Notes: generated by a model not told the origin, from the sequence alone. A DNA stretch of 64,000 nt from Nocardioides sp. GY 10127 (GCF_004919085.1 NZ_STGL01000008.1:248001-312000); one strand, 5' to 3'. Numbered from the stretch's first letter, positions 46,573-56,737 are shown. A program made the numbers and translations.

Positions 46573-46683
46573 CGCCCGGGGCGGCTGGTCGCGGACCGTC
46601 GTCGCGACGTCCGCCCTCTTCGCGGGGACGCCGCGGACCGGCTGGCGGCGGGGTCTCCGAGTGAGCCGGGGCCGACCGTTGGG

Positions 46684-46944
46684 TCAGTCGACGTCCTCGC
46701 GGGCGCGCATCTCCTCGTACTTCGTCGCGGCCTTGCGCGCGCGCTCGTCGACCCGGGCCGCGAACGCCCTGCGGGGGGCGTCGAGGATCTTCACGCCGGC
46801 GATGCCGCTGATCAGCAGGGCGATGATGGCGGAGAGGAAGAGGTTCGGCGTGCCGGCGACGATCGCCCACACCCCCAGCACGACGGCGAGCGTCGCCAGG
46901 AACAGCAGCAGGCGCAGGGCGGTGTAGAACGCGAACTCCTTCAC
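46684..46944 (-). CDS. DUF4229 family membrane protein
   Basis: 86 aa. Starts MKEFAFYTALRLLLFLATLA; two hydrophobic helices (about 5-27 and 30-52) are followed by a charged tail, DAPRRAFAARVDERARKAATK (in part). This matches DUF4229, a small actinobacterial membrane family of unknown role often found near menA. GTG 46944 has TACCCT 6 nt upstream. Longer readings upstream run into repeat family A and are not credible. Confidence 0.8.
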   Translation of the reverse strand: MKEFAFYTALRLLLFLATLAVVLGVWAIVAGTPNLFLSAIIALLISGIAGVKILDAPRRAFAARVDERARKAATKYEEMRAREDVD

Positions 46945-46950
46945 GCCACC

Positions 46951-46956
46951 AGGGTA
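46951..46956 (-). promoter_or_regulatory. -10 box of the DUF4229 gene, probably leaderless
   Basis: TACCCT (minus strand) ends 6 nt before the GTG at 46944. Confidence 0.55.
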
Positions 46957-47027
46957 GGTGCAGCCCGTCCCGGCGTCCTGATCGGCGTGGATCTGCCCCC
47001 GACGCCCCGACCCGCGCCGCCGCCACT

Positions 47028-47231
47028 GGACGTCATACGAACCGGCCGCAGAACGAGCCCCCACGTATGACGTCCCGGGTGGCCGTCGCCGGACGTCATA
47101 CGAAACGGCCGCCCGCCCCCGGACGTCATACGAACCGGCCGCAGAACGAGCCTCGACGTATGACGTCCCGGACGGCCTCCACGGGACGTCATACGAACCG
47201 GCCACAGAACGAGCCTCGACGTATGACGTCC
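47028..47231. repeat. Inverted-repeat array (family A, locus 2)
   Basis: GGACGTCATACG occurs at 47028, 47091, 47121 and 47184; its exact complement CGTATGACGTCC occurs at 47064, 47157 and 47220. Three perfect 12-bp stems result (47028/47064, 47121/47157, 47184/47220), each with about 24 nt between arms containing GAACCGGCC-CAGAACGAGCC. Spacing is 63, 30, 63 bp, a 93-bp composite period. The stem is shared with 34434-34790. It lies between the divergent DUF4229 gene and the gene at 47346. Confidence 0.88.
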
Positions 47232-47332
47232 CGGGCGACCGGTGGGCGCGGGCGGTAGCGAGGTATCCGGGAAGGGCGAACGTGGTGCGGTCCGGTGCGG
47301 AACGACCCCTGCCCGCGTCACCACCACCGTCC

Positions 47333-47338
47333 TACAGT
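47333..47338 (+). promoter_or_regulatory. -10 box of the 47346 gene, probably leaderless
   Basis: TACAGT ends 7 nt before the ATG at 47346, with no RBS. Confidence 0.55.
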
Positions 47339-47345
47339 GACAAGC

Positions 47346-47630
47346 ATGCTAGGGCTGGTGCTGATGATGGTCCTGGTCGCCGGTGCGACCTACCTCGTCG
47401 TGCGCGCGCTGCAGCGGGCGGGGCGTCTCGAACCCGGAGCGACGGTGCTGCAGCCGCGACGACCGCGACCAGCCACCCCGCCCCGCCAGCCGCGCCAGGC
47501 CCGACCCGGCCGCGAGCGGGGTCGGCGCGCCTGGAACCAGCCGCTCTCCTTCGTCCCGCCGGACGACGACCCGGAGTTCATGGCCGAGCTCGACCGTCGA
47601 CTGCACGGCGACGGCTCCGACCACGTCTGA
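47346..47630 (+). CDS. Small membrane-anchored hypothetical protein (94 aa)
   Basis: It begins MLGLVLMMVLVAGATYLVVR, one transmembrane helix, followed by a very basic Pro/Arg segment (residues about 38-62) and an acidic end, PPDDDPEFMAELDRRLHGD. I do not recognise the family. The leaderless -10 box supports ATG 47346; the reading is open further upstream but without start evidence. It is flanked by repeat family A upstream and family B downstream. Confidence 0.7.
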   Translation: MLGLVLMMVLVAGATYLVVRALQRAGRLEPGATVLQPRRPRPATPPRQPRQARPGRERGRRAWNQPLSFVPPDDDPEFMAELDRRLHGDGSDHV

Positions 47631-47646
47631 CCCGCGCCGCCGGTGA

Positions 47647-47806
47647 GCGGTGCGCCACCAACCGGTCACCCGCACCAGCAGGTTGCTCACACACCGCCCA
47701 CCAGCCACCGGCACCACCGGCGGTGCGCCACCAACCGGTCACCCGCACCAGCAGGTTGCTCACACACCGCCCACCAGCCACCCGCGCCGCCACGTTGCTC
47801 ACACAC
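47647..47806. repeat. Tandem repeat, two full 73-bp units and a partial one (family B, locus 2)
   Basis: GCGGTGCGCCACCAACCGG begins at 47647 and 47720; GGTTGCTCACACACCGCCCA lies at 47681 and 47754, with a partial copy at 47793. The GGTTGCTCACACACCGCC core is the same as in 35438-35755. The array lies downstream of the 94-aa gene and before a strong terminator. Confidence 0.88.
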
Positions 47807-47813
47807 CCCCCCA

Positions 47814-47860
47814 ACGCAGCAGGGCCGGCACACCACAACGGTGTGCCGGCCCTGCTGCGT
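47814..47860. terminator. Perfect 21-bp bidirectional terminator stem
   Basis: Positions 47814-47834 are exactly complementary to 47840-47860, with the 5-nt loop ACAAC. The core is CAGGGCCGGCACACC. It separates the converging 94-aa gene and ccsB (stop at 47872). Confidence 0.85.
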
Positions 47861-47871
47861 GAGGAACGCGG

Positions 47872-48966
47872 TCAGTCGCCGGGCGACACCCCCGCGGTGG
47901 CGACGACCGGGGAGCCGGTCGGGGCGTCCGCGTAGGAGTGCTGCGACGTGGTGGAGAAGTAGTTGATCCCGATGAAGTTGAACCACAGCGTGCCCATGCC
48001 GACGAGGGCGAGGATCGCGGCGGAGCGGCCGCGCCAGCCGGCGGTCGCGCGGGCGTGCAGGTAGGCCGCGTAGACGACCCAGGTGATGAACGCCCAGACC
48101 TCCTTCGGGTCCCAGTTCCAGTAGCGGGACCAGGCCTCGTGCGCCCAGATGGGGCCGGTGATGAGCACGGCGAACGTCCACACCGGGAACGCGAAGGCGT
48201 GCAGGCGGTAGGAGACGAGGTCGAGGCGCTCGGTGCCGGGGACGCGGGCCCACCAACCGCGGTCGGGGCCCACCTCCTCGCCGGCGGCCACGGCCTCGGC
48301 CCTCTTGCGCTCGCGGCGCGACTGGATCAGGTAGAAGACCGAGGTGATGCCGCCGACCGTGAAGGCACCGGTCGCGATCACGGCCGAGACCACGTGGATG
48401 ACCAGCCAGTACGAGTGCAGCGACTCCATCAGCGGCTCGACGGGCGCGTAGAGCCACAGCACCGCGACCATGAGGATGGCGAGGACGACGGTGAGGACGA
48501 CCGGGGCCATCCAGTCCAGGCCGAACTTGCGGCGGACCAGCAGGTAGATCAGCGCGACGACGAACGTGCCGGTCAGCGTGAACTCGTACATGTTGCCCCA
48601 GGGCACGCGGTGCGGCTCGGCGGCCATGCCGCGCGCGACCAGGCCGACGAGGTGCACGGCCACGGCGATGCACGTGAGCAGCACGCCGAAGGTGCCGGCC
48701 ATCGTGACCCGGTCCTCCTGGCGCTCCACGTCCTCCGCGCTCAGGGCGGGGGCGTCCGCGGAGTCAGCCGAGGCCGAGGCGGAGGAGGCGGAAGAAGAAG
48801 AGGACGTCGCGCCGACCGCGACGGGCTGCTCGGCCTTCACCTCGGACTGGGCGACGGTGCGCAGCAGCGCCCACTCGGCCAGGTGCGCGAGCAGCGCCAG
48901 GAAGTACACGATCCCGGCCGCGGCGATGGCCTGGTTGCTCAGGCCCTCCCAGGCTGTCTGGCTCAT
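47872..48966 (-). CDS. ccsB: Cytochrome c biogenesis protein CcsB (ResC/CcsA type)
   Basis: 364-aa membrane protein with about eight helices that works with ResB to carry haem across the membrane and attach it to apocytochrome c (system II). The periplasmic WWD-type signature is WSRYWNWDPKEVWAFITW; the flanking conserved His are in VIHVVSAVIATGAF and around LHAFAF. An acidic/Ser-rich insertion is at residues 50-80. ATG 48966 overlaps the resB stop. Last gene of the operon. Confidence 0.93.
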   Translation of the reverse strand: MSQTAWEGLSNQAIAAAGIVYFLALLAHLAEWALLRTVAQSEVKAEQPVAVGATSSSSSASSASASADSADAPALSAEDVERQEDRVTMAGTFGVLLTCIAVAVHLVGLVARGMAAEPHRVPWGNMYEFTLTGTFVVALIYLLVRRKFGLDWMAPVVLTVVLAILMVAVLWLYAPVEPLMESLHSYWLVIHVVSAVIATGAFTVGGITSVFYLIQSRRERKRAEAVAAGEEVGPDRGWWARVPGTERLDLVSYRLHAFAFPVWTFAVLITGPIWAHEAWSRYWNWDPKEVWAFITWVVYAAYLHARATAGWRGRSAAILALVGMGTLWFNFIGINYFSTTSQHSYADAPTGSPVVATAGVSPGD

Positions 48967-50726
48967 GCCTGCTCCTTGTCGTCCGGGGCAGTGCCCGGCT
49001 CGTCAGTGGGGTGGGGGGTGGCGACCGGGGGCTCGGTCGCGTCGGCGGCCGGCTCGGGGTCGCGGTCGTCCTCGGCCCTCAGGTCGGCCACGATACCGGC
49101 GAGCACGGCATCGACGTCACCGCCGCCCGAACGGTCGAGGACGGCGAGCTCGACGAGGGTGCCCTCGTCGGTCTCGCGGGCCCGCACCCACGCACGGCGG
49201 GGGCGGATGAAGAGGGAGCCCATCAGGCCGATGAGCATCAGGATCACGCCCGACAGCGCGATCTTCTTGCCGGGCGTCTGGCTGATCTGGACGCGCACCC
49301 ACGGCTCGACGCCCTCGAAGGTGACCTTGCCCAGGCCGTTCGGCAGCTTGATGGTGTCGCCGACCTGCATGTCGAGGCGGAACGGCTTGCCGTTCTTCTT
49401 CAGGATCTGGGTCGCGTTGTCCTTGTCGAGCACGTAGACCGACTGGGACTGCCCGTCCTCCAGGCCGAGGTCGCCGTAGTAGGCCAGCATCGAGAGGGTC
49501 GGGTTGAGGTCGTTGCCCATGACGTTGATCGGGTCGCCGTTGGCGAGCACGTACGTCGGGTAGAACAGCCCCTCGAGGCCGATCGCCTTCGGCGAGGCGG
49601 CCTGCGCCTTCACCACGCCGAAGGACAGCAGCGTGGAGTCCTGCGGCAGGAAGATCGTCGGCCCGGAGTAGGCCACGTCGCCGTTGCCGTCGGTGACCGT
49701 GATGACCGGGGCGTAGCCGTGGCCGACCAGGAAGACCTCGGTGCTGCCGATGGTGAGCGGGTGGTTCACCTTGAGGTCGTAGGTCTGCTCCTCGGCGCCC
49801 GGGGAGTCGGTGTAGGTCAGCGCCGCCGAGTAGCCCTGGCTGGTGCCGTCGTCGAGCCAGGTGATGTCGAAGTCGTCGACGCTGAAGTTGAACGGCTCCA
49901 TGGAGTCGGAGTCGAAGAGCGTCCCCGGGTTGAAGTCGTCGTACTGCGTCAGGTTGTTGGAGAAGCCGCTGCCCACCACGACGATGACGGCGCCCTGGTA
50001 GCCGAACAGCGAGCCCAGCGCGAAGCCGACCAGCACGACGAGGATCGCCAGGTGGAAGACGAGGTTGCCGGCCTCGCGGAGGAAGCCCCGCTCGGCCGAG
50101 ACCGCGCCGTCCTCGCCCTCGGTGACGGGACGCAGCCGGTATCGGCCCTTCTTCAGCACGGCGCGGGCGGCCTCGTGGACCTCGTCGGCCGACCGGTCGG
50201 TGAGGAAGACGGAGTGGACGGGCAGCCGGGTCAGGTGGCGCGGCGCCTTCGGCGGCTTCGCGCGCATCGCCTTCGCGTAGACCCGCAGCCGCGGCACGAT
50301 GCAGCCGACCAGGCTGATCATCAGCAGCACGTAGACGGCCGCGAACCAGGGCGAGTCGTAGACCGCGAAGAGGTCGAGCTTCTCGTAGATCGGCGCCAGG
50401 GTGGGGTGCGCCGTCTTCCAGTTGCTCGCCGCCAGGGAGTCGACGTCCGTCTGCGGGATGATCGAGCCCGGCACGGCGGCCAGGGCCAGCAGCAGGAGCA
50501 GGACCAGCGCCGTCCGCATGGACGTGAGCTGGCGCCACGCCCAGCGCAGCATCTCGCGGGCGCCGAGCTCGCCGGGTCGTCGCCCGTCGTCCCCGCCCTT
50601 CGAGGTGGACGCCGTGCCGGCACCCCCGTCGCCGCCGGTACCCGCCCCGGCCTCCGGCCCGTCGGGGCCGTCCGCGTCGTCGGCCGTCGGGTCGAGGTCG
50701 GAGAGCCGGCCCTCGGTGGTGCTCAC
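48963..50726 (-). CDS. resB: Cytochrome c biogenesis protein ResB
   Basis: 587 aa. After an acidic Gly/Asp N-terminus of about 60 residues comes the first helix, MRTALVLLLLLALAAVPGSIIPQ (in part), then two more helices, a large extracytoplasmic domain (about residues 230-480) and a fourth helix near 495. This matches the four-helix ResB/Ccs1 layout. It forms the haem-handling complex with CcsB. GTG 50726 overlaps the ccdA stop by 4 nt. Confidence 0.93.
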   Translation of the reverse strand: MSTTEGRLSDLDPTADDADGPDGPEAGAGTGGDGGAGTASTSKGGDDGRRPGELGAREMLRWAWRQLTSMRTALVLLLLLALAAVPGSIIPQTDVDSLAASNWKTAHPTLAPIYEKLDLFAVYDSPWFAAVYVLLMISLVGCIVPRLRVYAKAMRAKPPKAPRHLTRLPVHSVFLTDRSADEVHEAARAVLKKGRYRLRPVTEGEDGAVSAERGFLREAGNLVFHLAILVVLVGFALGSLFGYQGAVIVVVGSGFSNNLTQYDDFNPGTLFDSDSMEPFNFSVDDFDITWLDDGTSQGYSAALTYTDSPGAEEQTYDLKVNHPLTIGSTEVFLVGHGYAPVITVTDGNGDVAYSGPTIFLPQDSTLLSFGVVKAQAASPKAIGLEGLFYPTYVLANGDPINVMGNDLNPTLSMLAYYGDLGLEDGQSQSVYVLDKDNATQILKKNGKPFRLDMQVGDTIKLPNGLGKVTFEGVEPWVRVQISQTPGKKIALSGVILMLIGLMGSLFIRPRRAWVRARETDEGTLVELAVLDRSGGGDVDAVLAGIVADLRAEDDRDPEPAADATEPPVATPHPTDEPGTAPDDKEQA

Positions 50727-51484
50727 ACGCTCACCTCGTAGTCGCTGATGACGCGGGACTGGAGCCACGTGACGGCCCAGTCCCACCAACCGGTCAGGAT
50801 CAGCACGCCGACGAGGACGAGCATCGCCCCGCCCGCACGCGTGATCCACACCTGGTGCCGACGGACCCAGCCGACGGCCCCGAGCATCCGCCGCCAGGCG
50901 AGGCCCGCCACGACGAAGGGGATGCCCAGACCCAGGGAGTAGAAGGTCAGGAGGAGGGCGCCGCGCTGCGCGGTGCCCTGGTCGTAGCCCAGCCCGAGGA
51001 TGACCCCCAGGGTCGGGCCGATGCACGGCGCCCAGCCGAGGCCGAAGAGGAAGCCGAGCAGCGGCGCCGCCGCCAGCCCGACCGCCGGCACCCGGTGCAC
51101 CCGGACGTCACGCTGCAGCCACGGCACGCGCAGGACGCCGAGGAAGACGAGACCCAGCGCGATGACGACCACGCCCAGGACGACGTCCAGGAGGTCCTTG
51201 TTCAGGAGGACCCACGTCCGCAGCGAGCCGACCAGCGCGCCGAGGATGACGAACCAGACGGTGAAGCCCAGGACGAACAGGATCGACCCGGCGAGCATCC
51301 GGCCGCGGCGCACCGTGCCGGCCGCGAGGTCGGCCCCCGACAGCCCGGTGGCGTACGAGAGGTAACCGGGCAGCAGGGGCAGCACGCACGGGGAGAAGAA
51401 CGAGACGAGACCCGCCAGCACCGCGACCGGCACGGCGAGCAGCAGCGACCCGGAGTAGGTCGTCGCCTCGAACCACTCAGTCAT
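50723..51484 (-). CDS. ccdA: Thiol-disulfide interchange membrane protein CcdA
   Basis: 253 aa with six helices. The two redox cysteines are in FFSPCVLPLLPGYLSYA and GLGWAPCIGPTLG, the standard CcdA pair. It passes electrons from cytoplasmic thioredoxin outward to ResA so that apocytochrome cysteines stay reduced. ATG 51484 (MTEWFEATTYSG) overlaps the resA stop by 8 nt; a longer reading from 51559 would add 25 mostly Arg residues and is rejected. Confidence 0.93.
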   Translation of the reverse strand: MTEWFEATTYSGSLLLAVPVAVLAGLVSFFSPCVLPLLPGYLSYATGLSGADLAAGTVRRGRMLAGSILFVLGFTVWFVILGALVGSLRTWVLLNKDLLDVVLGVVVIALGLVFLGVLRVPWLQRDVRVHRVPAVGLAAAPLLGFLFGLGWAPCIGPTLGVILGLGYDQGTAQRGALLLTFYSLGLGIPFVVAGLAWRRMLGAVGWVRRHQVWITRAGGAMLVLVGVLILTGWWDWAVTWLQSRVISDYEVSV

Positions 51485-52187
51485 CCGCGCCGTCCGACGC
51501 CTTCGCCGAGGCCTTCGCGGAAGCGGACGCGGACGCCGACGCCGACGCCGAGGAGCCACCCACGTCGATCGAGCCGGCCGCGGGGCCGCCGGCGCTCTCG
51601 ATGAGCGACTCCAGCGTCAGCTCGGACGGCACGGGGCCGGCGATGACGGAGGCGACCTTGCCGTCGGTGTCGATCACGAGGGTGGTCGGCATCGAGCGCG
51701 GGGCGGTGCTGCCCGGGAACGAGAGCAGGGCCTTGCCGGTCGGGTCGTAGATCGAGGGGTAGTCGACGCCCCGGTCGCGCTCGAAGGCCTGGGCGAGCTC
51801 GATGGAGTTGTCGCGGATGTTGATCCCCACGAAGTCCACGTCGTCGCCGTAGGCGTCCGAGAGCTCGGTGAGCATCGGCATCTCCTTGATGCACGGCCCG
51901 CACAGGCTCCACCAGACGTTGACGACCACGACGGTGCCGCGGTGGTCCGCGAGGTCGTAGGTGCCGCCGTCGACGGTGTCGCCGGAGAGGTCGACGGGCC
52001 CGAGGCGGTCGGCCTGGTCGTACTCGACCACCGAGCCGTCGCCGGCCACGTAGTCGAGGTCACCGGTGCTGCCCAGCGAGGAGCAGCCGGCCAGGAGCAG
52101 CGCGAGCACCCCGGTGACCGCCACGAGGGCGGGGGCCAGGACGCGGCGGCGCCGGCCCGTCCGGGTGGAGCTCCGGGACAGGCTCAC
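51477..52187 (-). CDS. resA: Thioredoxin-like lipoprotein (ResA/TlpA)
   Basis: 236 aa. N-terminal lipobox LLLAGCSS, so probably a lipid-anchored extracytoplasmic protein. The thioredoxin domain (about 55-195) carries WWSLCGPCIKEMP, the CxxC active site, and the cis-Pro loop RSMPTTLVID. It reduces haem-binding cysteines of apocytochrome c with electrons from CcdA. The last 25 residues are a low-complexity Ala/Ser/Lys tail. GTG 52187 overlaps the upstream stop by 4 nt. Confidence 0.9.
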   Translation of the reverse strand: MSLSRSSTRTGRRRRVLAPALVAVTGVLALLLAGCSSLGSTGDLDYVAGDGSVVEYDQADRLGPVDLSGDTVDGGTYDLADHRGTVVVVNVWWSLCGPCIKEMPMLTELSDAYGDDVDFVGINIRDNSIELAQAFERDRGVDYPSIYDPTGKALLSFPGSTAPRSMPTTLVIDTDGKVASVIAGPVPSELTLESLIESAGGPAAGSIDVGGSSASASASASASAKASAKASDGADD

Positions 52188-52969
52188 CGGCCGCCCTCCT
52201 CTTCGGTGTCGTGTGCGGTGGCGTGCGCGGGGTCGTGCGCAGGGTCGGGGTTGCCGCCGTGGTCGGCGGCGTAACCGGGGTCGTCCTCCGCGGGCGCGGC
52301 GAGCGCCGGCGGCGCCTCCTCCGTGCCCCCCGCGGAGAACGCGTCGCGGCGGGCCTGCACGGGGACGAGGTCGCCGGCGGGCTCGGAGTAGGTGATGCGC
52401 AGCAGCGTGGCGTCCTCGTACTCCAGCGACGTCAGCGAGCACAGCGTGCACTGGCGGCGGCGCGGGTCGTGGAGGTAGCGACGGCCCTCGAGGTGCAGGC
52501 GGGTCGTCCAGATGGGCAGCTGGTGGGAGACCAGGACGGCCTCGTGCCCCTCCGCCACCACGCGGGCCGACTCGATCGCCGCGAGCATGCGGGTCGCGAT
52601 CTCGCGGTACGGCTCGCCCCACGAGGGCCGGAACGGGTTGCGCAGGTGCTTCCACGCCTTCGGGCTGCGCAGCAGCCCGCCCTGGCTGAAGGTCTCGCCG
52701 GCGAACACGTTCCACGACTCGATCAGCCGCGGGTCGCTGCCGATGGGCAGGCCCAGCGCCGTCGCGAGCGGGGCGGCGGTCTCCTGCGCCCGCTCCAGCG
52801 GGGAGGCCGCCACGTGGACGATGTCGCGGTCGCCGACCTGGTCGGCGACCCGCTCGGCCATCCGTCGTCCGAGCGCCGAGAGGTGGAAGCCCGGGCTGCG
52901 CCCGTAGAGGACGCCGCCGGGGTTGTGGACCTCGCCGTGACGCAGCAGGTGGACGACGGTGCGTGACAT
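52184..52969 (-). CDS. Histidine phosphatase (phosphoglycerate mutase-like) family protein
   Basis: 261 aa. The catalytic LLRHGEVHNP is near residue 8, with Arg/Glu in ASPLERAQETA and the second His in LVSHQLPIWTT. A Cys pair (CTLC) occurs near residue 175. The last 45 residues are acidic and His/Asp-rich, probably disordered. The substrate is unknown. A gene of this type between hemL and resA is a common actinobacterial arrangement. ATG 52969 lies 13 nt after the hemL stop. Confidence 0.85.
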   Translation of the reverse strand: MSRTVVHLLRHGEVHNPGGVLYGRSPGFHLSALGRRMAERVADQVGDRDIVHVAASPLERAQETAAPLATALGLPIGSDPRLIESWNVFAGETFSQGGLLRSPKAWKHLRNPFRPSWGEPYREIATRMLAAIESARVVAEGHEAVLVSHQLPIWTTRLHLEGRRYLHDPRRRQCTLCSLTSLEYEDATLLRITYSEPAGDLVPVQARRDAFSAGGTEEAPPALAAPAEDDPGYAADHGGNPDPAHDPAHATAHDTEEEGGR

Positions 52970-52982
52970 GGGTGCTCCCGGC

Positions 52983-54335
52983 TCAGGCGTCCTGGCCGGC
53001 CGCGGCCGCCGCGCGGGCGGCGCCGGGCAGCGCCTCGAGGACGGTGGTGACGGCCCGCTCGTCGTGGGCGGAGGAGAGGAACCAGGCCTCGTAGGCCGAC
53101 GGCGGGAGGTAGACCCCCGCGTCGAGCATCGCGTGGAAGAACGCCTTGTACGCGCCCGAGTCGGTTCGCGAGGCGTCCGCGAAGTCCCGCACCGGCCCCT
53201 CGGTGAAGAACACCGAGAACATCGTGCCGGTCGCCTGGACGGTGTGCGCGACGCCGGCCGCGGTCAGGGCCTCCGAGGCGGCCTGCTTGATGGCGTCGGC
53301 CGCCGAGGCGACGTGGTCGTAGACCTCGGGGGTGGCCAGGCGCAGGGTGGTGAGGCCGGCCGTCGTCGCGACCGGGTTCCCGGCGAGCGTCCCCGCCTGG
53401 TAGACGGGGCCCTCCGGGGAGAGGTGGTGCATGACGTCCGCGCGACCGCCGAAGGCCGCGGCGGGGAAGCCGCCGCCCATGACCTTGCCGAAGGTGACGA
53501 GGTCGGGCACCCAGCCCTCGGGCTTGCCGTCGAGGCCCCACTGCCCCTCGCGGGTGACGCGGAAGCCGGTCATCACCTCGTCGGAGATGAACAGCGCGCC
53601 GTGCTCGCGGCAGGTGCGCGCGAGGAACTCGTTGAAGCCGGGCTCCGGCGGGACGACGCCCATGTTGCCCGGGGAGGCCTCGGTGATGAGGCAGGCGATG
53701 CGGGGGCCGTGCTCGGCGAAGGCCGCGGTCACCGCCTCCCGGTCGTTGTAGGGCAGCACCAGCGTGAGCTCCGTCGAGGACGCCGGGACGCCCGGCGTGC
53801 CCGGCACCGCGAAGGTCGCCAGGCCGGAGCCGGCGCTGGCGAGCAGGGCGTCGACGTGGCCGTGGTAGCAGCCCGCGAACTTGATGACGACGTCGCGGCC
53901 GGTGAAGCCGCGGGCCAGCCGGATCGCGCTCATCGTGGCCTCGGTCCCCGAGGAGACGAACCGGACGCGCTCGACCGGCGTGCGGGAGACGATCTCCTCG
54001 GCGAGCTCGACCTCGGGCTCGGTGGGCGTCCCGTAGGACGTGCCGCGGGCGACGGCCGCCGCGACCGCCGCCTGCACCTCCGGGTGCGCGTGGCCGAGCA
54101 GCATCGGGCCCCAGGAGCAGATGAGGTCGACGTACTCGTTCCCGTCGACGTCCGTGAGCCAGGCGCCCTGCGCGGAGCGGATGAAGCGGGGCGTCCCGCC
54201 CACCGCGTTGAAGGCGCGCACGGGCGAGTTCACGCCACCGGGGGTGACGGCACGGGCGCGGTCGAAGAGCACCGCGGAGGCGTCGGATCCCCGACCCGTG
54301 ACGTGGCCGGCTGACTGCTGCTCGGAGGAGGTCAC
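52983..54335 (-). CDS. hemL: Glutamate-1-semialdehyde 2,1-aminomutase
   Basis: 450-aa PLP enzyme of the C5 haem pathway that makes 5-aminolevulinate from the HemA product. Motifs: [45 protein letters not shown] (Asp contacting PLP) and the Schiff-base Lys in [17 protein letters not shown]. Start uncertain: I use GTG 54335 ([10 protein letters not shown]); TTG 54350 is in frame and has TAGCCT 6 nt upstream, so the protein may be 5 residues longer. No RBS supports either. Lead gene of hemL-phosphatase-resA-ccdA-resB-ccsB. Confidence 0.92.
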   Translation of the reverse strand: MTSSEQQSAGHVTGRGSDASAVLFDRARAVTPGGVNSPVRAFNAVGGTPRFIRSAQGAWLTDVDGNEYVDLICSWGPMLLGHAHPEVQAAVAAAVARGTSYGTPTEPEVELAEEIVSRTPVERVRFVSSGTEATMSAIRLARGFTGRDVVIKFAGCYHGHVDALLASAGSGLATFAVPGTPGVPASSTELTLVLPYNDREAVTAAFAEHGPRIACLITEASPGNMGVVPPEPGFNEFLARTCREHGALFISDEVMTGFRVTREGQWGLDGKPEGWVPDLVTFGKVMGGGFPAAAFGGRADVMHHLSPEGPVYQAGTLAGNPVATTAGLTTLRLATPEVYDHVASAADAIKQAASEALTAAGVAHTVQATGTMFSVFFTEGPVRDFADASRTDSGAYKAFFHAMLDAGVYLPPSAYEAWFLSSAHDERAVTTVLEALPGAARAAAAAGQDA

Positions 54336-54649
54336 CCCGTCATTGTGCAAGGCGGCAGGCTAGCCGCCGAATCGCTCCCCGACGCTGTGGGACCCCTGAG
54401 GAGAGCCGGTGGAGCCACACCTGAGAGCGGTGCCGGGGGAACGTCAGGGCGCCGGTGGCAGCCTCCGCCCCGACCCGAGGCGTCCCGCGGGTGGTCCAGG
54501 TCTGACCGATCGGCGGAGCCGCACGCGGTACCCCGGCCCGTAACGTCGACAGGGATGTGTCGTTGGTCTCAGCACGGGTAAGGGAGACAGGTGCCCACCG
54601 GTCACGACGACCGGGGCACGGCACCGCAGCACCACGAGGGAGCACCACC
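54336..54649. promoter_or_regulatory. Divergent hemL / lytic transglycosylase gap
   Basis: These 314 bp hold no gene. On the minus strand TAGCCT (54357-54362) is a -10 candidate for hemL. On the plus strand TAACGT (54541-54546) may be the -10 for the transglycosylase, leaving a leader of about 100 nt before its RBS GAGGGAG. No clear operator. Confidence 0.35.
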
Positions 54650-56002
<1,353 letters not shown>

Positions 56003-56021
56003 CGGCAGCCCCTCGGCCACG

Positions 56022-56054
56022 GGTCGCGGTCAGGTCGCGGTCAGGTCGCCGTCA
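56022..56054 (+). promoter_or_regulatory. Three 11-bp direct repeats before the DUF2231 promoter
   Basis: GGTCGCGGTCA at 56022-56032 and 56033-56043 and GGTCGCCGTCA at 56044-56054. They sit in the -35 region, 12 nt before the TACCCT -10 box. OmpR/PhoB-family regulators bind direct repeats with 11-bp spacing, and such a regulator is encoded 680 bp downstream. Confidence 0.55.
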
Positions 56055-56066
56055 GGTTCTCCCTCC

Positions 56067-56072
56067 TACCCT
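56067..56072 (+). promoter_or_regulatory. -10 box of the DUF2231 gene, probably leaderless
   Basis: TACCCT ends 6 nt before the GTG at 56079; no RBS between. Confidence 0.58.
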
Positions 56073-56078
56073 CCCCGG

Positions 56079-56696
56079 GTGACGTGGACGATCGACGGAC
56101 TCCCCGTGCACCCGCTCGTGGTGCACGCCGTCGCCGTGCTCGTCCCGCTCGCGGCCCTCGGCACCCTCGCCGTCGCGCTGCGCCCCTCCTGGCGGCGGCC
56201 GTACGGTCCCCTGGTCGTCGCCTGCTCCGTGGTCGCCGTCGGTCTGCTGCCGGTGGCCGTGGAGAGCGGCGAGGGCCTCGAGCGGTACGTGGGTGAGCCG
56301 GAGCAGCACGCCAGGCTGGGCGAGAGCCTCCTCTGGTACGTGCTCCCCCTCCTCCTGCTCTCCGCGGCGCTGGTCGCCCTGGACCGTCGCGCGGCGTCCC
56401 CGTCGGCCGCGACCGGTCCGGGGCGGCCGGCGTCCCCATCTCCCACCGGCGACCGCCCGGCATCCGCGCACGGTGTGCCGTGGCGCACCGTCGAGCGCAC
56501 CGTGGCGGCCCTGGCCGTGGTGGCCGCGGTGGTCGCGGTGGTCCAGGTCGGACGCGTGGTGGAGACCGGCACTCGCGCCGTGTGGGGCGACACCCCCGGG
56601 GCCGTCGGCGGCCGCACGGACCACGACCGCGACGTGGACGGCGGGGTGGACGGCGGGGTGGACGGCGTGACCGACACGTCCCCCGACGGGCGCTGA
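56079..56696 (+). CDS. DUF2231 domain membrane protein
   Basis: 205 aa with four hydrophobic segments (about 12-33, 40-60, 82-102, 140-160). The start TIDGLPVHPLVVHAVAVLVP is the hallmark of DUF2231, whose His residues may bind a metal or haem; the family role is unknown. A low-complexity Pro/Ser linker lies at 105-130, and the C-terminal 40 residues are Asp/Gly-rich (VDGGVDGGVDGV). It precedes a two-component pair by 41 nt and may belong to its regulon. Confidence 0.82.
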   Translation: MTWTIDGLPVHPLVVHAVAVLVPLAALGTLAVALRPSWRRPYGPLVVACSVVAVGLLPVAVESGEGLERYVGEPEQHARLGESLLWYVLPLLLLSAALVALDRRAASPSAATGPGRPASPSPTGDRPASAHGVPWRTVERTVAALAVVAAVVAVVQVGRVVETGTRAVWGDTPGAVGGRTDHDRDVDGGVDGGVDGVTDTSPDGR

Positions 56697-56725
56697 GGCC
56701 CTGCCCGCCACGGCGTCCACCTCTC

Positions 56726-56731
56726 TAGGGT
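56726..56731 (+). promoter_or_regulatory. -10 box of the response-regulator gene, probably leaderless
   Basis: TAGGGT ends 6 nt before the GTG at 56738. Confidence 0.52.
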
Positions 56732-56737
56732 GGCCGC

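Noticed and set aside
53410..53470. Plain aminotransferase instead of HemL for the 52983-54335 gene
   Set aside because: The motifs [17 protein letters not shown] and [10 protein letters not shown] are specific to glutamate-1-semialdehyde aminomutase, and the other haem genes are nearby.
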